Shown one piece after another: positions 45,180-53,182 of a stretch of DNA of 64,000 nucleotides (its first letter is position 1; each line of letters begins with the position of its first letter). The stretch is from Bacillota bacterium. Its GTDB lineage: Bacteria; Bacillota; Clostridia; Lachnospirales; Lachnospiraceae. The DNA is taken from NCBI GenBank assembly GCA_023411215.1, contig JAEYOY010000065.1, positions 1 to 64,000 of the forward strand, in the 5' to 3' direction. A model generated the notes under the pieces. It was not told where the DNA came from, made no database searches, and saw only the letters and a list, made by a program, of their open reading frames with translations. Position numbers and translations under genes: made by a program.

Positions 45180-46292
45180 TTATTTGTTATTTTTATTGTT
45201 TCCTAAAATAAAGGATTTTGTGATTTGTGATCTGACCTGATATTGGTACTCTATATTAGAAATCATCGTATCCCAATCCCCTTCAATCCCCTTCCATCCA
45301 CTAACATTTTGATTCTCTACAATGCGGGCTAGATTAAGGATATCCATTCCGTTCCTCTTTGAATATTCCACCGGCTTCTCCAGAATGGCTATAACATACG
45401 CGTTCTGAGCATCCGTCAAACGTAGCAGCTCATCCTGTGTGAAAATATTTTCCTTTGTAATAATCTCCTTCAGCATCGTTTCAAAATCAATCCTTACGGT
45501 TAATATAATATTATTGTTAATTAAGTTTGCCTTCAACTTGGTTTTGGTATAGGATACTGCTAGGCTTACTTCATTATCAAGATAAATCGGAAAGCTTCTC
45601 ATAATATTCCGAAAGAAATTCACACCATCCGAGGTATCCCGATCAAGATAATCCACCAGCTTAAGCTCATCAAAAACGGCATAGCCTTCAATTAGTAAAC
45701 CGGATTTTTCCCCGATCAGATATGGAATCAGAACACTGGAATAGCTTTGTTCCATATCATTCAGAATATTTACAAAGGTATTATCATTTCTGGTCAAAAG
45801 CGCCTTCTGCTTTTGCTCCATAGCCTCTAGATCCTCATGAATTGTCTGTTTGTTCTTAATCCCTTCTTCTATGAAATCAGAAGCTTTCCTTTCTTTAATA
45901 ATATACACTAAGGCTTCCATTTTAATTGTTTCGTCTCTTTTAAGAAAATCCAGAGCCCGATCGATCCCCTGCTTTGCCGCCTCTTCTCCAATCAGAAAGG
46001 AACCTGCCTGAGCAAGGGTAATATTCTTCTTATTTTTCAGCTTCAGATCTTCCAGGGCTTCATAGGCTGTCATGCCCCTTCCCTTAACCACCTGCTCTTC
46101 ACCTGGTCCGGCTCCCTCCTCAGAATCTGCTCCTCCACCGGTTGAATATAAAGCACTTAAATTGTACTCGCCATCATCATAATCAATCCCCAGAACCAAT
46201 ACCAGATCAATCTCATCGATCTCCTCCCGATTCATATCATGGGTACAACCACATAAAAGAAAAGGAAGAACAAGTAATAGTAAGCGTTTCAT
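45180..46292 (-). CDS. Spore germination receptor C subunit (GerKC-like lipoprotein)
   Basis: This is the Ger(x)C lipoprotein subunit, anchored outside the forespore inner membrane. The signal ends at LLCGCTHD (lipobox LCGC). GerC segments are VLGIDYDDGEYNLSALYS, KGRGMTAYEALEDL and KNITLAQAGSFLIGEEAAKQGI; the total is 370 aa. The start follows GGAGG by 8 nt. Gene order here is A-C-small-B. Confidence 0.9.
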   Translation of the reverse strand: MKRLLLLVLPFLLCGCTHDMNREEIDEIDLVLVLGIDYDDGEYNLSALYSTGGGADSEEGAGPGEEQVVKGRGMTAYEALEDLKLKNKKNITLAQAGSFLIGEEAAKQGIDRALDFLKRDETIKMEALVYIIKERKASDFIEEGIKNKQTIHEDLEAMEQKQKALLTRNDNTFVNILNDMEQSYSSVLIPYLIGEKSGLLIEGYAVFDELKLVDYLDRDTSDGVNFFRNIMRSFPIYLDNEVSLAVSYTKTKLKANLINNNIILTVRIDFETMLKEIITKENIFTQDELLRLTDAQNAYVIAILEKPVEYSKRNGMDILNLARIVENQNVSGWKGIEGDWDTMISNIEYQYQVRSQITKSFILGNNKNNK

Positions 46293-46315
46293 TAGCAATA
46301 CCTCCACACTAATCC

Positions 46316-46428
46316 TACACAGTGCCAAAGACCGCGAATTTGGGCGGCAGCACATAATTTATGACAATAGAAAGGGCGCGAAGTGTGCTTTCTATTGTTA
46401 GCTGATTGAAAATCTGTGATTTTCAATC
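46316..46428. repeat. Composite repeat between gerKA and gerKC
   Basis: It holds the module CCAAAGACCGCGAATTTGGG-CGGCAGCACA, then an AATAGAAAG element with perfect 10-bp arms ACAATAGAAA..TTTCTATTGT (46364-46399), then GATTGAAAATC-TGT-GATTTTCAATC (46404-46428). The first and third modules are adjacent at 36099-36169; the middle one therefore looks inserted. Confidence 0.8.
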
Positions 46429-46437
46429 ATGATACTG

Positions 46438-47910
46438 TCATTCTTTCTCCGATTTAGTCTTCTGCTTCATACGGTCTTCGGGAACAATATTCTGGGACCG
46501 TTTGGTGAAATATTTAGTCGGAAAACGGAACAAGGTATCCTTATGATTACTCTCATCTATATCAACAAAGGGTGATAAATATGCCACCCCATAATTATCC
46601 AGGCTGCATAGATGTGTAAGTAATATAATCAGGCCCACCGCCAGACCGAAAAAGCCACCGACCGCTGCAACCACAGCAAGAAGAAATCGAATGACACGGA
46701 TACCGCTGCTTAAATCCTGATTCGGAACAATGAAGCCTGCAATTCCGGCCAAAGATACAATCACTACGACAAGAGGTGATAGAATATTTGCAGAGACAGC
46801 AGATTGTCCTACCACGATGCCACCCAAAATGGACATGGCCGTACCGACATTCTTTGGAAGGCGAAGCCCTGCCTCAATTAATATCTCGAAGCTTATTAAA
46901 AGTCCTAAAACCTCAGATGCGGAGGAGAATGGAACATTTTGCTTTGCTGCCTGAGTAGAGAGAGCAAGCTGAACAGGCAGCATCTGATTCTGGTAGGTGG
47001 TTGCAGCGATATAAAACGCCGGAAGAAACAAAGTAACCAGCATTGCAATATAGCGAAGTATTCTTAGAGCAGAACCCACAAAGAAATGATTCGCATAATC
47101 CTCCGGTGATTGCATCAGCATAACAAGCTGGCAGGGAAGCAGATATACAAAGGGGATACCATCTACAACAATAGCTATTCTTCCATCTGTCAGATTTGCA
47201 GCAATGCGATCCGGACGCTGGCTGTACATAATCTGCGGAAAAACACTCTTCTTATTTTCAACCAAATATTCTTCAATGAAGGCAGGTGTTGACAGGTTAT
47301 CTATCTCAATCTTTGAGATGATATCCCTCAGCTTATTGACCATATTCATATCAGCAATACTACTGATATAGATTAAGGACACATCGGTCTTTGACAAAGT
47401 ACCAACCGTCAGTCCTTCCACCACAAGATACTCTGATCGTACTCTTCTTCGGATTAATGCCGTGTTCATTCTCATTACTTCTACAAAGGAATCCTTTGCG
47501 CCTTTAATTACTGCTTCCTCTTCCGGTTCTGAAACAGAACGTTTTGCAAAATTTTTGATATCATACATAATTGCCTTTTCTTCTTCGTCAAATATAAAGG
47601 CAACCCCACCGCTGAGAACAGATTTTAGCAGCTTTGAATAATCATCCTCCTCTTCAGTAAAGACATGATAGGACCCTCCGCTTAATAGATAATCCATTAC
47701 CTGATGCTGCGTTTTACATTTCTCCAGATATGGGTCACTATACAGAGAATTAAGAATCACTTCATCCACCAGTCCATCATTGATTAACCCATCAACACCG
47801 AAGATAGAAAAGGTAATTCCATTCTGGTTTAATTTAATTGGTCGAACAACAATATCCGAACTTTGTGAAAACAGCTCTTTGATATATTTTGAATTAATTT
47901 TATTCTCCAT
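46438..47910 (-). CDS. Spore germination receptor A subunit (GerKA-like)
   Basis: This is the large membrane subunit of the germinant receptor (490 aa): a cytoplasmic N-terminal domain to about residue 270, then a membrane domain. GerA markers are VVEGLTVGTLSKTDVSLIYI, FPQIMYSQRPDRIAANLTDGRIAIVVDG and SALRILRYIAMLVTLFLPAFYIA, and the basic tail KYFTKRSQNIVPEDRMKQK. The start MENKINSKY has AGTAGG upstream. It heads the cluster. The ligand cannot be inferred. Confidence 0.93.
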   Translation of the reverse strand: MENKINSKYIKELFSQSSDIVVRPIKLNQNGITFSIFGVDGLINDGLVDEVILNSLYSDPYLEKCKTQHQVMDYLLSGGSYHVFTEEEDDYSKLLKSVLSGGVAFIFDEEEKAIMYDIKNFAKRSVSEPEEEAVIKGAKDSFVEVMRMNTALIRRRVRSEYLVVEGLTVGTLSKTDVSLIYISSIADMNMVNKLRDIISKIEIDNLSTPAFIEEYLVENKKSVFPQIMYSQRPDRIAANLTDGRIAIVVDGIPFVYLLPCQLVMLMQSPEDYANHFFVGSALRILRYIAMLVTLFLPAFYIAATTYQNQMLPVQLALSTQAAKQNVPFSSASEVLGLLISFEILIEAGLRLPKNVGTAMSILGGIVVGQSAVSANILSPLVVVIVSLAGIAGFIVPNQDLSSGIRVIRFLLAVVAAVGGFFGLAVGLIILLTHLCSLDNYGVAYLSPFVDIDESNHKDTLFRFPTKYFTKRSQNIVPEDRMKQKTKSEKE

Positions 47911-47997
47911 AATTAACCTACTTTCACTGTGATAGCAATGCATGTTAACTATTTTATCAAAATTAGGTAGGATTTATTCATTCTCACTGTTTTTGAC

Positions 47998-48175
47998 ATA
48001 AAAAAAGTGTCAGCCCACTGACACTTCCCAAGCTTGCTTAGCAAGCTTTGTCCACTGCGGATTGCGCAGCAATAAAATACCGAACACAGTCTATGAAATT
48101 AAAAAAGGCCATCTCTTAGCCTTCCGGTTACTTAACGTAACAACTAGCTTTAAGATGAGCCTTTTTTTGTCATTT
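47998..48175 (-). terminator. Stacked hairpins with two terminators upstream of gerKA
   Basis: On the minus strand AAAAAAAGGCTCATCTT pairs with AGATGGCCTTTTTT around GTTAC-TTAAC-GTAAC (48105-48175), then CTGCG / CGCAG, AAGCTTGC / GCAAGCTT, and AGTGTCAG-TGGG-CTGACACT with a long T-run (47998-48028). Two terminators in a row with structure between could be a small RNA or attenuator. No known riboswitch core was recognised. Confidence 0.6.
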
Positions 48176-48306
48176 TATGTAGTCATAATCTTACGTCCAT
48201 GATACAGTACATAAATGATGTAATTCAACATTCATGTTTGTCACGTACTCCAGTACCTTAGGCCATACAGCCTGCGGTCTCATTTGTAAGGCTACATTAG
48301 TATTAT

Positions 48307-48340
48307 CATAAAAAGAATGCTAAGCAGTATTTTTATGAAT
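48307..48340 (-). terminator. Terminator of the DUF6514 gene
   Basis: TCATAAAAA and TTTTTATGA pair with an inner TGCT / AGCA, 34 nt after the stop; the distal arm gives a T-rich end. Confidence 0.65.
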
Positions 48341-48373
48341 TAATTTTCAATATGACTACTTCATTTTACTAAA

Positions 48374-48640
48374 TTATCCTTTAAAATAATCAATCGCCAT
48401 GTCGTTCATATGTACAGGAAATACTTTCCCTTTTGCCATTAACCGAAGAAAGCTCTCAGCTTCTCCCTCATCATCCGTAATATCCTCAACTATAGAATAG
48501 TTATTAGGATTTGATAAATCTGTTCCCTCTTTATAACAATCAATGCTGTAAAGGGCATTTTTAAAAATAAGATTATAGACTACTTCAATATTCTCTGTTC
48601 GAATAGTTTTCGTGTTGGATTTAAGTAAACGATCTACCAT
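48374..48640 (-). CDS. DUF6514-like small protein
   Basis: The 88-aa soluble product matches the pattern of DUF6514, a Clostridia family of unknown function: YSIDCYKE near the middle, SIVEDITDDEGEAESFLRLMAKGKVFPVHMNDMAIDYF at the C-terminus. GGGTGG precedes the ATG. It has its own promoter and terminator, so it is monocistronic. Confidence 0.7.
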   Translation of the reverse strand: MVDRLLKSNTKTIRTENIEVVYNLIFKNALYSIDCYKEGTDLSNPNNYSIVEDITDDEGEAESFLRLMAKGKVFPVHMNDMAIDYFKG

Positions 48641-48704
48641 GCAACGCCACCCTTCTTCCTAGTTTGAATACGACTACATATTTTTGTATCATCTGACACT
48701 ATTA

Positions 48705-48732
48705 ATTATACCATAAATAATGCAATTGATAA
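48705..48732 (-). promoter_or_regulatory. Promoter of the DUF6514 gene
   Basis: TTATCA (48727-48732) and TATAAT (48705-48710) are 16 bp apart; TATGG just before the -10 is an extended -10. It lies 65 nt upstream of the start. Confidence 0.6.
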
Positions 48733-48887
48733 GTACATAATATCGCAAAACCCGATGTAAATAATAGTACGCTTGGACGGTAATTCCATTATCCGTGGAT
48801 AATAGAACCAAACCTTTCTAAACCTGCCAATAGAGTCACAAAATGAGAGGCAATCCTTAAGGCTGTTTATGTCATGATTTATATAAA

Positions 48888-48965
48888 AGGAGCCAACTAC
48901 ATGTACCTCATACCGGATTAGCATCCATAACATGCTAATCCGATTTGCGTGTAGTTTGCTCCTTC
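48888..48965 (-). terminator. PFOR terminator
   Basis: GGAGCAAACTAC and GTAGTTGGCTCC enclose a second stem CGGATTAGCAT / ATGCTAATCCG; TTTTATAT follows in the minus direction. It starts about 30 nt after the PFOR stop. Confidence 0.87.
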
Positions 48966-48993
48966 CATGAAATATCTGTTATAAACAGTCTCG

Positions 48994-51900
48994 CTATTCT
49001 ACGGTCGACCAGTCAATGCTAATACCAATCGGGTCCGCGTCTGCCATCTGCCGATAGATAGCATAACGTTCTTTTGATAATAATTCTGCCTGACGGAACA
49101 GTTCTTCGGCTTTATCAGGAAATTCCTTTGCCAGTGAACTATAGCGTACCTGTCCTAAGATGAACTCCCGGAAGCTTTCGGTAGGTTCCCTGGAATCTAA
49201 GACAAAAGGATTCTTGTTTTCTTCCTTCAGAGCAGGATTATACCGGTAAAGGTGCCAGTATCCGCATTGCACTGCCTTCTTAATGGTCGCCATACTTCTT
49301 CCCATACCCTCTTTGATACCATGATTAATACAAGGAGAATATGCTATAATCAGTGATGGTCCGTGGTGCTCCTCTGCTTCTCGCAGCGCCTTGATTAACT
49401 GGGTATTGTCCGCGTTAATTCCAACCTGAGCAACATAGACATTGCCATAGGACATCATCATTCTTCCCAGATCCTTCTTGCCCTGCTTCTTACCAGAGGA
49501 AGCGAACTTCGCAATGGCTGCCGTCGGCGTTGATTTTGAAGCCTGCCCACCGGTATTAGAATATACCTCGGTATCAAATACCAGCACATTGACATCCTCT
49601 CCAGATGCCATAACATGATCCAGACCACCGTAACCGATATCATAAGCCCAACCGTCACCGCCTACCAACCATACGGATCGTTTGGTGAGGTAATCCTTAT
49701 TTTGCTTGATTTCATCAACCAGCTGCATTGTTTCTACATCTGTAGAAGTGATATGCTCCAGAACATCCAGTACTTTCTGACTGGCTTCTTCAGAGGTCTT
49801 ACTATCCTCCTTATAATGGATCCAATCATGGAGGGCTTCCTTTACCTTCTCCTCTACATTCATATCAACAAGAATTCTCATGTTCTGCTCCAGCTTATTC
49901 CGAAGCTGCTTTACTGCCAGATACATTCCGTATCCATATTCTGCATTGTCCTCAAAGAGTGAATTCGCCCAGGAGGGACCTTTTCCCTTTCTATTAACTG
50001 TATAAGCGGTACTGGGAGCCGAAGCCGACCAGATAGAGGAACATCCGGTCGCATTGGCGATCATCATCCGTTCTCCAAAAAGCTGAGTGATAAGCTTTAT
50101 ATAGGGTGTCTCGCCGCAGCCTGCACAGGCACCGGAGAATTCAATCAGCGGAGCCTTGAACTGACTATCCTTAAAGGCAGGACCATAAGCAATATTCTCC
50201 TTGAAGGCTATTCCTTCCATTGCGAACTTCCAATTCTCTATCTGTGTCGGTAATTGCGTCTCGATGGGCTGCATGATTAATGCTTTCCCTTTAGCCGGAC
50301 AGATATCGGCGCAGTTACCGCAGCCAGTACAATCCATGGGACTGATCTGTATCTTATAGTGATAGCCTTCCAGATTACGACCGGTTGCCTTCTTCGTAAC
50401 AAAGGTCTCCGGTGCATTCTTGAGCTCCTCTTCATCAAGAAGGAAGGGCCGGATGACAGCATGAGGACAGACAAAAGCACATTGATTGCATTGGATACAA
50501 CGCTCCTCAACCCATTCCGGAACATTGACTGCAATACCGCGTTTCTCATAAGCAGTGGTGCCTACAGGGAAGGTACCGTCCTCAATGCCGTTAAATGCGC
50601 TGACAGGGAGGTCTCCGCCTTTCATCTCAGACATTGGTCTCATGATTTTGCGGATAAATTCGGGCTCGTCTACGTCAGTAGAATTTCTGATTTTAATATT
50701 CTTCCATTCCTTTGGAATCTTTACCTGATGAATGGATTTAATACCCCTATCCACTGCCTCCTCGTTCATCTTGACTATCTTATCACCCTTCTTACCATAG
50801 AGCTTATGAATACCTTCTTTCAGCTCTTTCACATAGATATTCTCTTCCAGTATATTGGTCAGCTTAAAGAATGCACCCTGCATAATCATATTAATGCGGT
50901 TTCCCAGTCCGATCTCTTCCGCTATTCCTACCGCATTAATAATGTAGAACTTGACATCCTTATCAGCAAGCTGCTTCTTCATAATATCCGGAAGTTTTTC
51001 GTCCAATTCCTTCTCTTCCCATCCGGTATTCAGAACAAAGGTGCCCCCTTGCTTGACACTTTGAAGTAAATCGTATTTATTTACATAAGATTGGTTATGG
51101 CATGCCACATAATCTGCATGGGATACCAGATAGGGAGCACGGATCGGATCATTTCCAAAGCGAAGATGAGATATGGTCAGTCCACCGGACTTTTTAGAAT
51201 CATAATCAAAATATGCCTGTACATTCAGATCAGAGTTCTCTCCGATGATCTTGATTGCCTGCTTATTGGCACCTACGGTACCATCAGAGCCAAGACCCCA
51301 GATCTGGCAGGCAGTTAAATTATCGGTTTCTACCTGAAGTTCCTTTACCGGAGGAAGTGAGGTATTTGTCACGTCATCCGTAATACCAATGGTAAAGAAA
51401 TTCTTTGAATTCGAATCCTTCAAATTAAGATATACGGCAGCAATGTGGCTAGGATTCGTATCCTTGGAAGCTAAGCCGTAACGACCACCGACAATGATCG
51501 GTGCTTTCTCCTTACCAAGATAACAGCTACAGACGTCCTGATAGAGAGGCTCACCGACTGCTCCGGGCTCCTTGGTACGGTCAAGAACAGCGACTTTCTT
51601 CACCGTGGCAGGCATTGATCGTAGGAAATGCTCCATAGAGAAAGGTCGATATAGGTGTACCTTGATCAAGCCATATTTTTCACCTTGATTATTATAGTAA
51701 TCAATTGTTTGCTCTATGGTCTGTGTAACAGACCCCATGGCGATAATCACATACTCCGCATCTGGTGCACCGTAATAATCAAATAGCTCATACCTTCTGC
51801 CGGTATATTTGCTCATCTTCATCAGGTAATCTTCTACAATCGGAACGATCTCCTGATAAAATGGATTAGCGGCTTCTCTACCCTGGAAATAGATATCAGA

Positions 51901-52563
51901 ATTCTGCGCCGTACCGCGTACCACGGGATGATTAGGAGACAGCGAGCGCTCTCGAAAGCTTTTCACAGCCTCCATATCTAACAGCTCTGCATAATCCCGG
52001 TATTCCAATGCTTCAATCTTCTGCACCTCATGGGAGGTACGAAAACCGTCAAAAAAGTGTACAAAGGGTAATCTGCCTTTGATCGCAGCCAAATGAGCAA
52101 TCGGAGCCAGATCGGCAACCTCCTGAACCGAGCCGGATGCTAACATAGCACAACCGGTCTGTCTTGTTGCCATAACATCCTGATGATCACCAAAAATACT
52201 CAAAGCATGGGTAGCGATCGCTCTTGCACTGACATGAATTACACCGGGGAGTAATTCACCTGCTGTTTTATACATATTGGGGATCATTAATAGTAATCCC
52301 TGAGAAGCAGTAAAGGTGGTGGTCAATGCTCCTCCCTGCAGAGAACCGTGAAATGCTCCCGCAGCCCCCGCCTCTGATTGCATCTCAACCACATTAACCT
52401 CCTGCCCAAAGATGTTCTTCCTTCCCTTTGATGCCCATTCATCGGTGGGTTCAGCCATACCGGAGGAAGGTGTAATAGGGTAAATTGCAGCAACCTCTGT
52501 GAATGCATAAGCGGCATAGGCGGCTGCAGTATTACCATCAACTGTCATTTGAATCTTAGCCAT
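48994..52563 (-). CDS. nifJ: Pyruvate:ferredoxin (flavodoxin) oxidoreductase
   Basis: PFOR splits pyruvate to acetyl-CoA and CO2 and reduces ferredoxin, the central step of clostridial fermentation. The single-chain enzyme has 1189 aa, the usual homodimeric length. The pyrimidine-binding start MTVDGNTAAAYAAYAFTEVAAIYPITPSS, two ferredoxin motifs CIQCNQCAFVCPH and CTGCGNCADICPA, the proximal-cluster CAGCGE and the TPP motif GDGWAYDIGYGG are all present. GGAGGTAATTT precedes the ATG. It begins 37 nt after a DUF3787 gene. Confidence 0.97.
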   Translation of the reverse strand: MAKIQMTVDGNTAAAYAAYAFTEVAAIYPITPSSGMAEPTDEWASKGRKNIFGQEVNVVEMQSEAGAAGAFHGSLQGGALTTTFTASQGLLLMIPNMYKTAGELLPGVIHVSARAIATHALSIFGDHQDVMATRQTGCAMLASGSVQEVADLAPIAHLAAIKGRLPFVHFFDGFRTSHEVQKIEALEYRDYAELLDMEAVKSFRERSLSPNHPVVRGTAQNSDIYFQGREAANPFYQEIVPIVEDYLMKMSKYTGRRYELFDYYGAPDAEYVIIAMGSVTQTIEQTIDYYNNQGEKYGLIKVHLYRPFSMEHFLRSMPATVKKVAVLDRTKEPGAVGEPLYQDVCSCYLGKEKAPIIVGGRYGLASKDTNPSHIAAVYLNLKDSNSKNFFTIGITDDVTNTSLPPVKELQVETDNLTACQIWGLGSDGTVGANKQAIKIIGENSDLNVQAYFDYDSKKSGGLTISHLRFGNDPIRAPYLVSHADYVACHNQSYVNKYDLLQSVKQGGTFVLNTGWEEKELDEKLPDIMKKQLADKDVKFYIINAVGIAEEIGLGNRINMIMQGAFFKLTNILEENIYVKELKEGIHKLYGKKGDKIVKMNEEAVDRGIKSIHQVKIPKEWKNIKIRNSTDVDEPEFIRKIMRPMSEMKGGDLPVSAFNGIEDGTFPVGTTAYEKRGIAVNVPEWVEERCIQCNQCAFVCPHAVIRPFLLDEEELKNAPETFVTKKATGRNLEGYHYKIQISPMDCTGCGNCADICPAKGKALIMQPIETQLPTQIENWKFAMEGIAFKENIAYGPAFKDSQFKAPLIEFSGACAGCGETPYIKLITQLFGERMMIANATGCSSIWSASAPSTAYTVNRKGKGPSWANSLFEDNAEYGYGMYLAVKQLRNKLEQNMRILVDMNVEEKVKEALHDWIHYKEDSKTSEEASQKVLDVLEHITSTDVETMQLVDEIKQNKDYLTKRSVWLVGGDGWAYDIGYGGLDHVMASGEDVNVLVFDTEVYSNTGGQASKSTPTAAIAKFASSGKKQGKKDLGRMMMSYGNVYVAQVGINADNTQLIKALREAEEHHGPSLIIAYSPCINHGIKEGMGRSMATIKKAVQCGYWHLYRYNPALKEENKNPFVLDSREPTESFREFILGQVRYSSLAKEFPDKAEELFRQAELLSKERYAIYRQMADADPIGISIDWSTVE

Positions 52564-52600
52564 AAATTACCTCCATATTAGCGCTGTGCGCGTGATGATA

Positions 52601-52795
52601 TTATAACTTACTTCCGTTATCCACCCAGTCCTTTGCGTCAATAACACCCTCAAGCGAGGGTTTTAATACATTGTCAACCTTATAAGTGGTCTCGGAATCT
52701 TGCCAGGCTGCAGTACCCTCATTGTTCGTAGGCTTCTCTGTATCCAGACGCTCATTGTCCCTTCCCTGCAATTTGTCCTTGTTTTTATTAATCAT
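52601..52795 (-). CDS. DUF3787-like small protein upstream of PFOR
   Basis: This 64-aa, charged, soluble protein starts MINKNKDKLQGRDNERLD and ends in GTAAWQDSETTYKVDNVLKP and VIDAKDWVDNG, which matches my recall of DUF3787: a TAAW motif followed by AKDWVD. AAGGAGG lies 8 nt before the ATG, a very strong site. The function is unknown. Being only 37 nt ahead of PFOR on the same strand, it is probably translated from the same mRNA. Confidence 0.75.
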   Translation of the reverse strand: MINKNKDKLQGRDNERLDTEKPTNNEGTAAWQDSETTYKVDNVLKPSLEGVIDAKDWVDNGSKL

Positions 52796-52960
52796 AATAG
52801 ATCCTCCTTTTCTTGAAACGCAATACTACAATAATACATTGTTTCCCAATCATTAACGGTCTATTACTTATTCTTCTAATTTAATAAATAAATTTTTTAA
52901 CAGGTATCACGAGTCTGCACGGAGGGTTCTTTATTTCATAGTCTCAATTTTCTGTTAAGT

Positions 52961-52993
52961 GATAGAAAGTACGATTCATGAACTTTCTATTGT
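52961..52993. repeat. AATAGAAAG-type short inverted repeat
   Basis: GATAGAAAGT and ACTTTCTATTG face each other around TACGATTCATGA. It lies between the DUF3787 gene and the terminator of the amino-acid permease gene. Confidence 0.65.
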
Positions 52994-52996
52994 AAT

Positions 52997-53041
52997 AAAA
53001 AAGTGTAGATAGAAACTTATTTCTAAGTTTCTATCTACACT
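52997..53041 (-). terminator. Terminator of the amino-acid permease gene
   Basis: AGTGTAGATAGAAACTT and AAGTTTCTATCTACACT are perfect 17-bp arms around ATTTCT; TTTTTT follows in the minus direction. Confidence 0.9.
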
Positions 53042-53149
53042 GATACAGTAGCAAAGGTGGTGTATTCCTACACCACCCCAAATGTATACCCATATTCCTT
53101 ATCGACAAAAGTAATGTCTACTGGTAAGGTATGTGATCCAAGCACAAAC

Positions 53150-53182
53150 CTGGAAGTGTGAAATTACTTTTTATTTTCACAC
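53150..53182 (-). repeat. Stop-codon-linked repeat, truncated copy
   Basis: GTGTGAAAATAAAAAG pairs with TTTCACAC (53156-53182) and continues CTTCCAGGTTTGTGC. It shares AGTGTGAAAATAAAA with the copy at 40415. The permease reading frame ends inside it: its last Val codon and TGA come from the repeat. Confidence 0.75.

Noticed and set aside
48706..48933. 75-codon minus-strand frame between the DUF6514 and PFOR genes
   Set aside because: It contains the DUF6514 promoter and part of the PFOR terminator, with no ribosome site.
50359..51069. 236-codon plus-strand open frame inside the PFOR gene
   Set aside because: Antisense to conserved PFOR motifs, no ribosome site, composition typical of a reverse-frame shadow.
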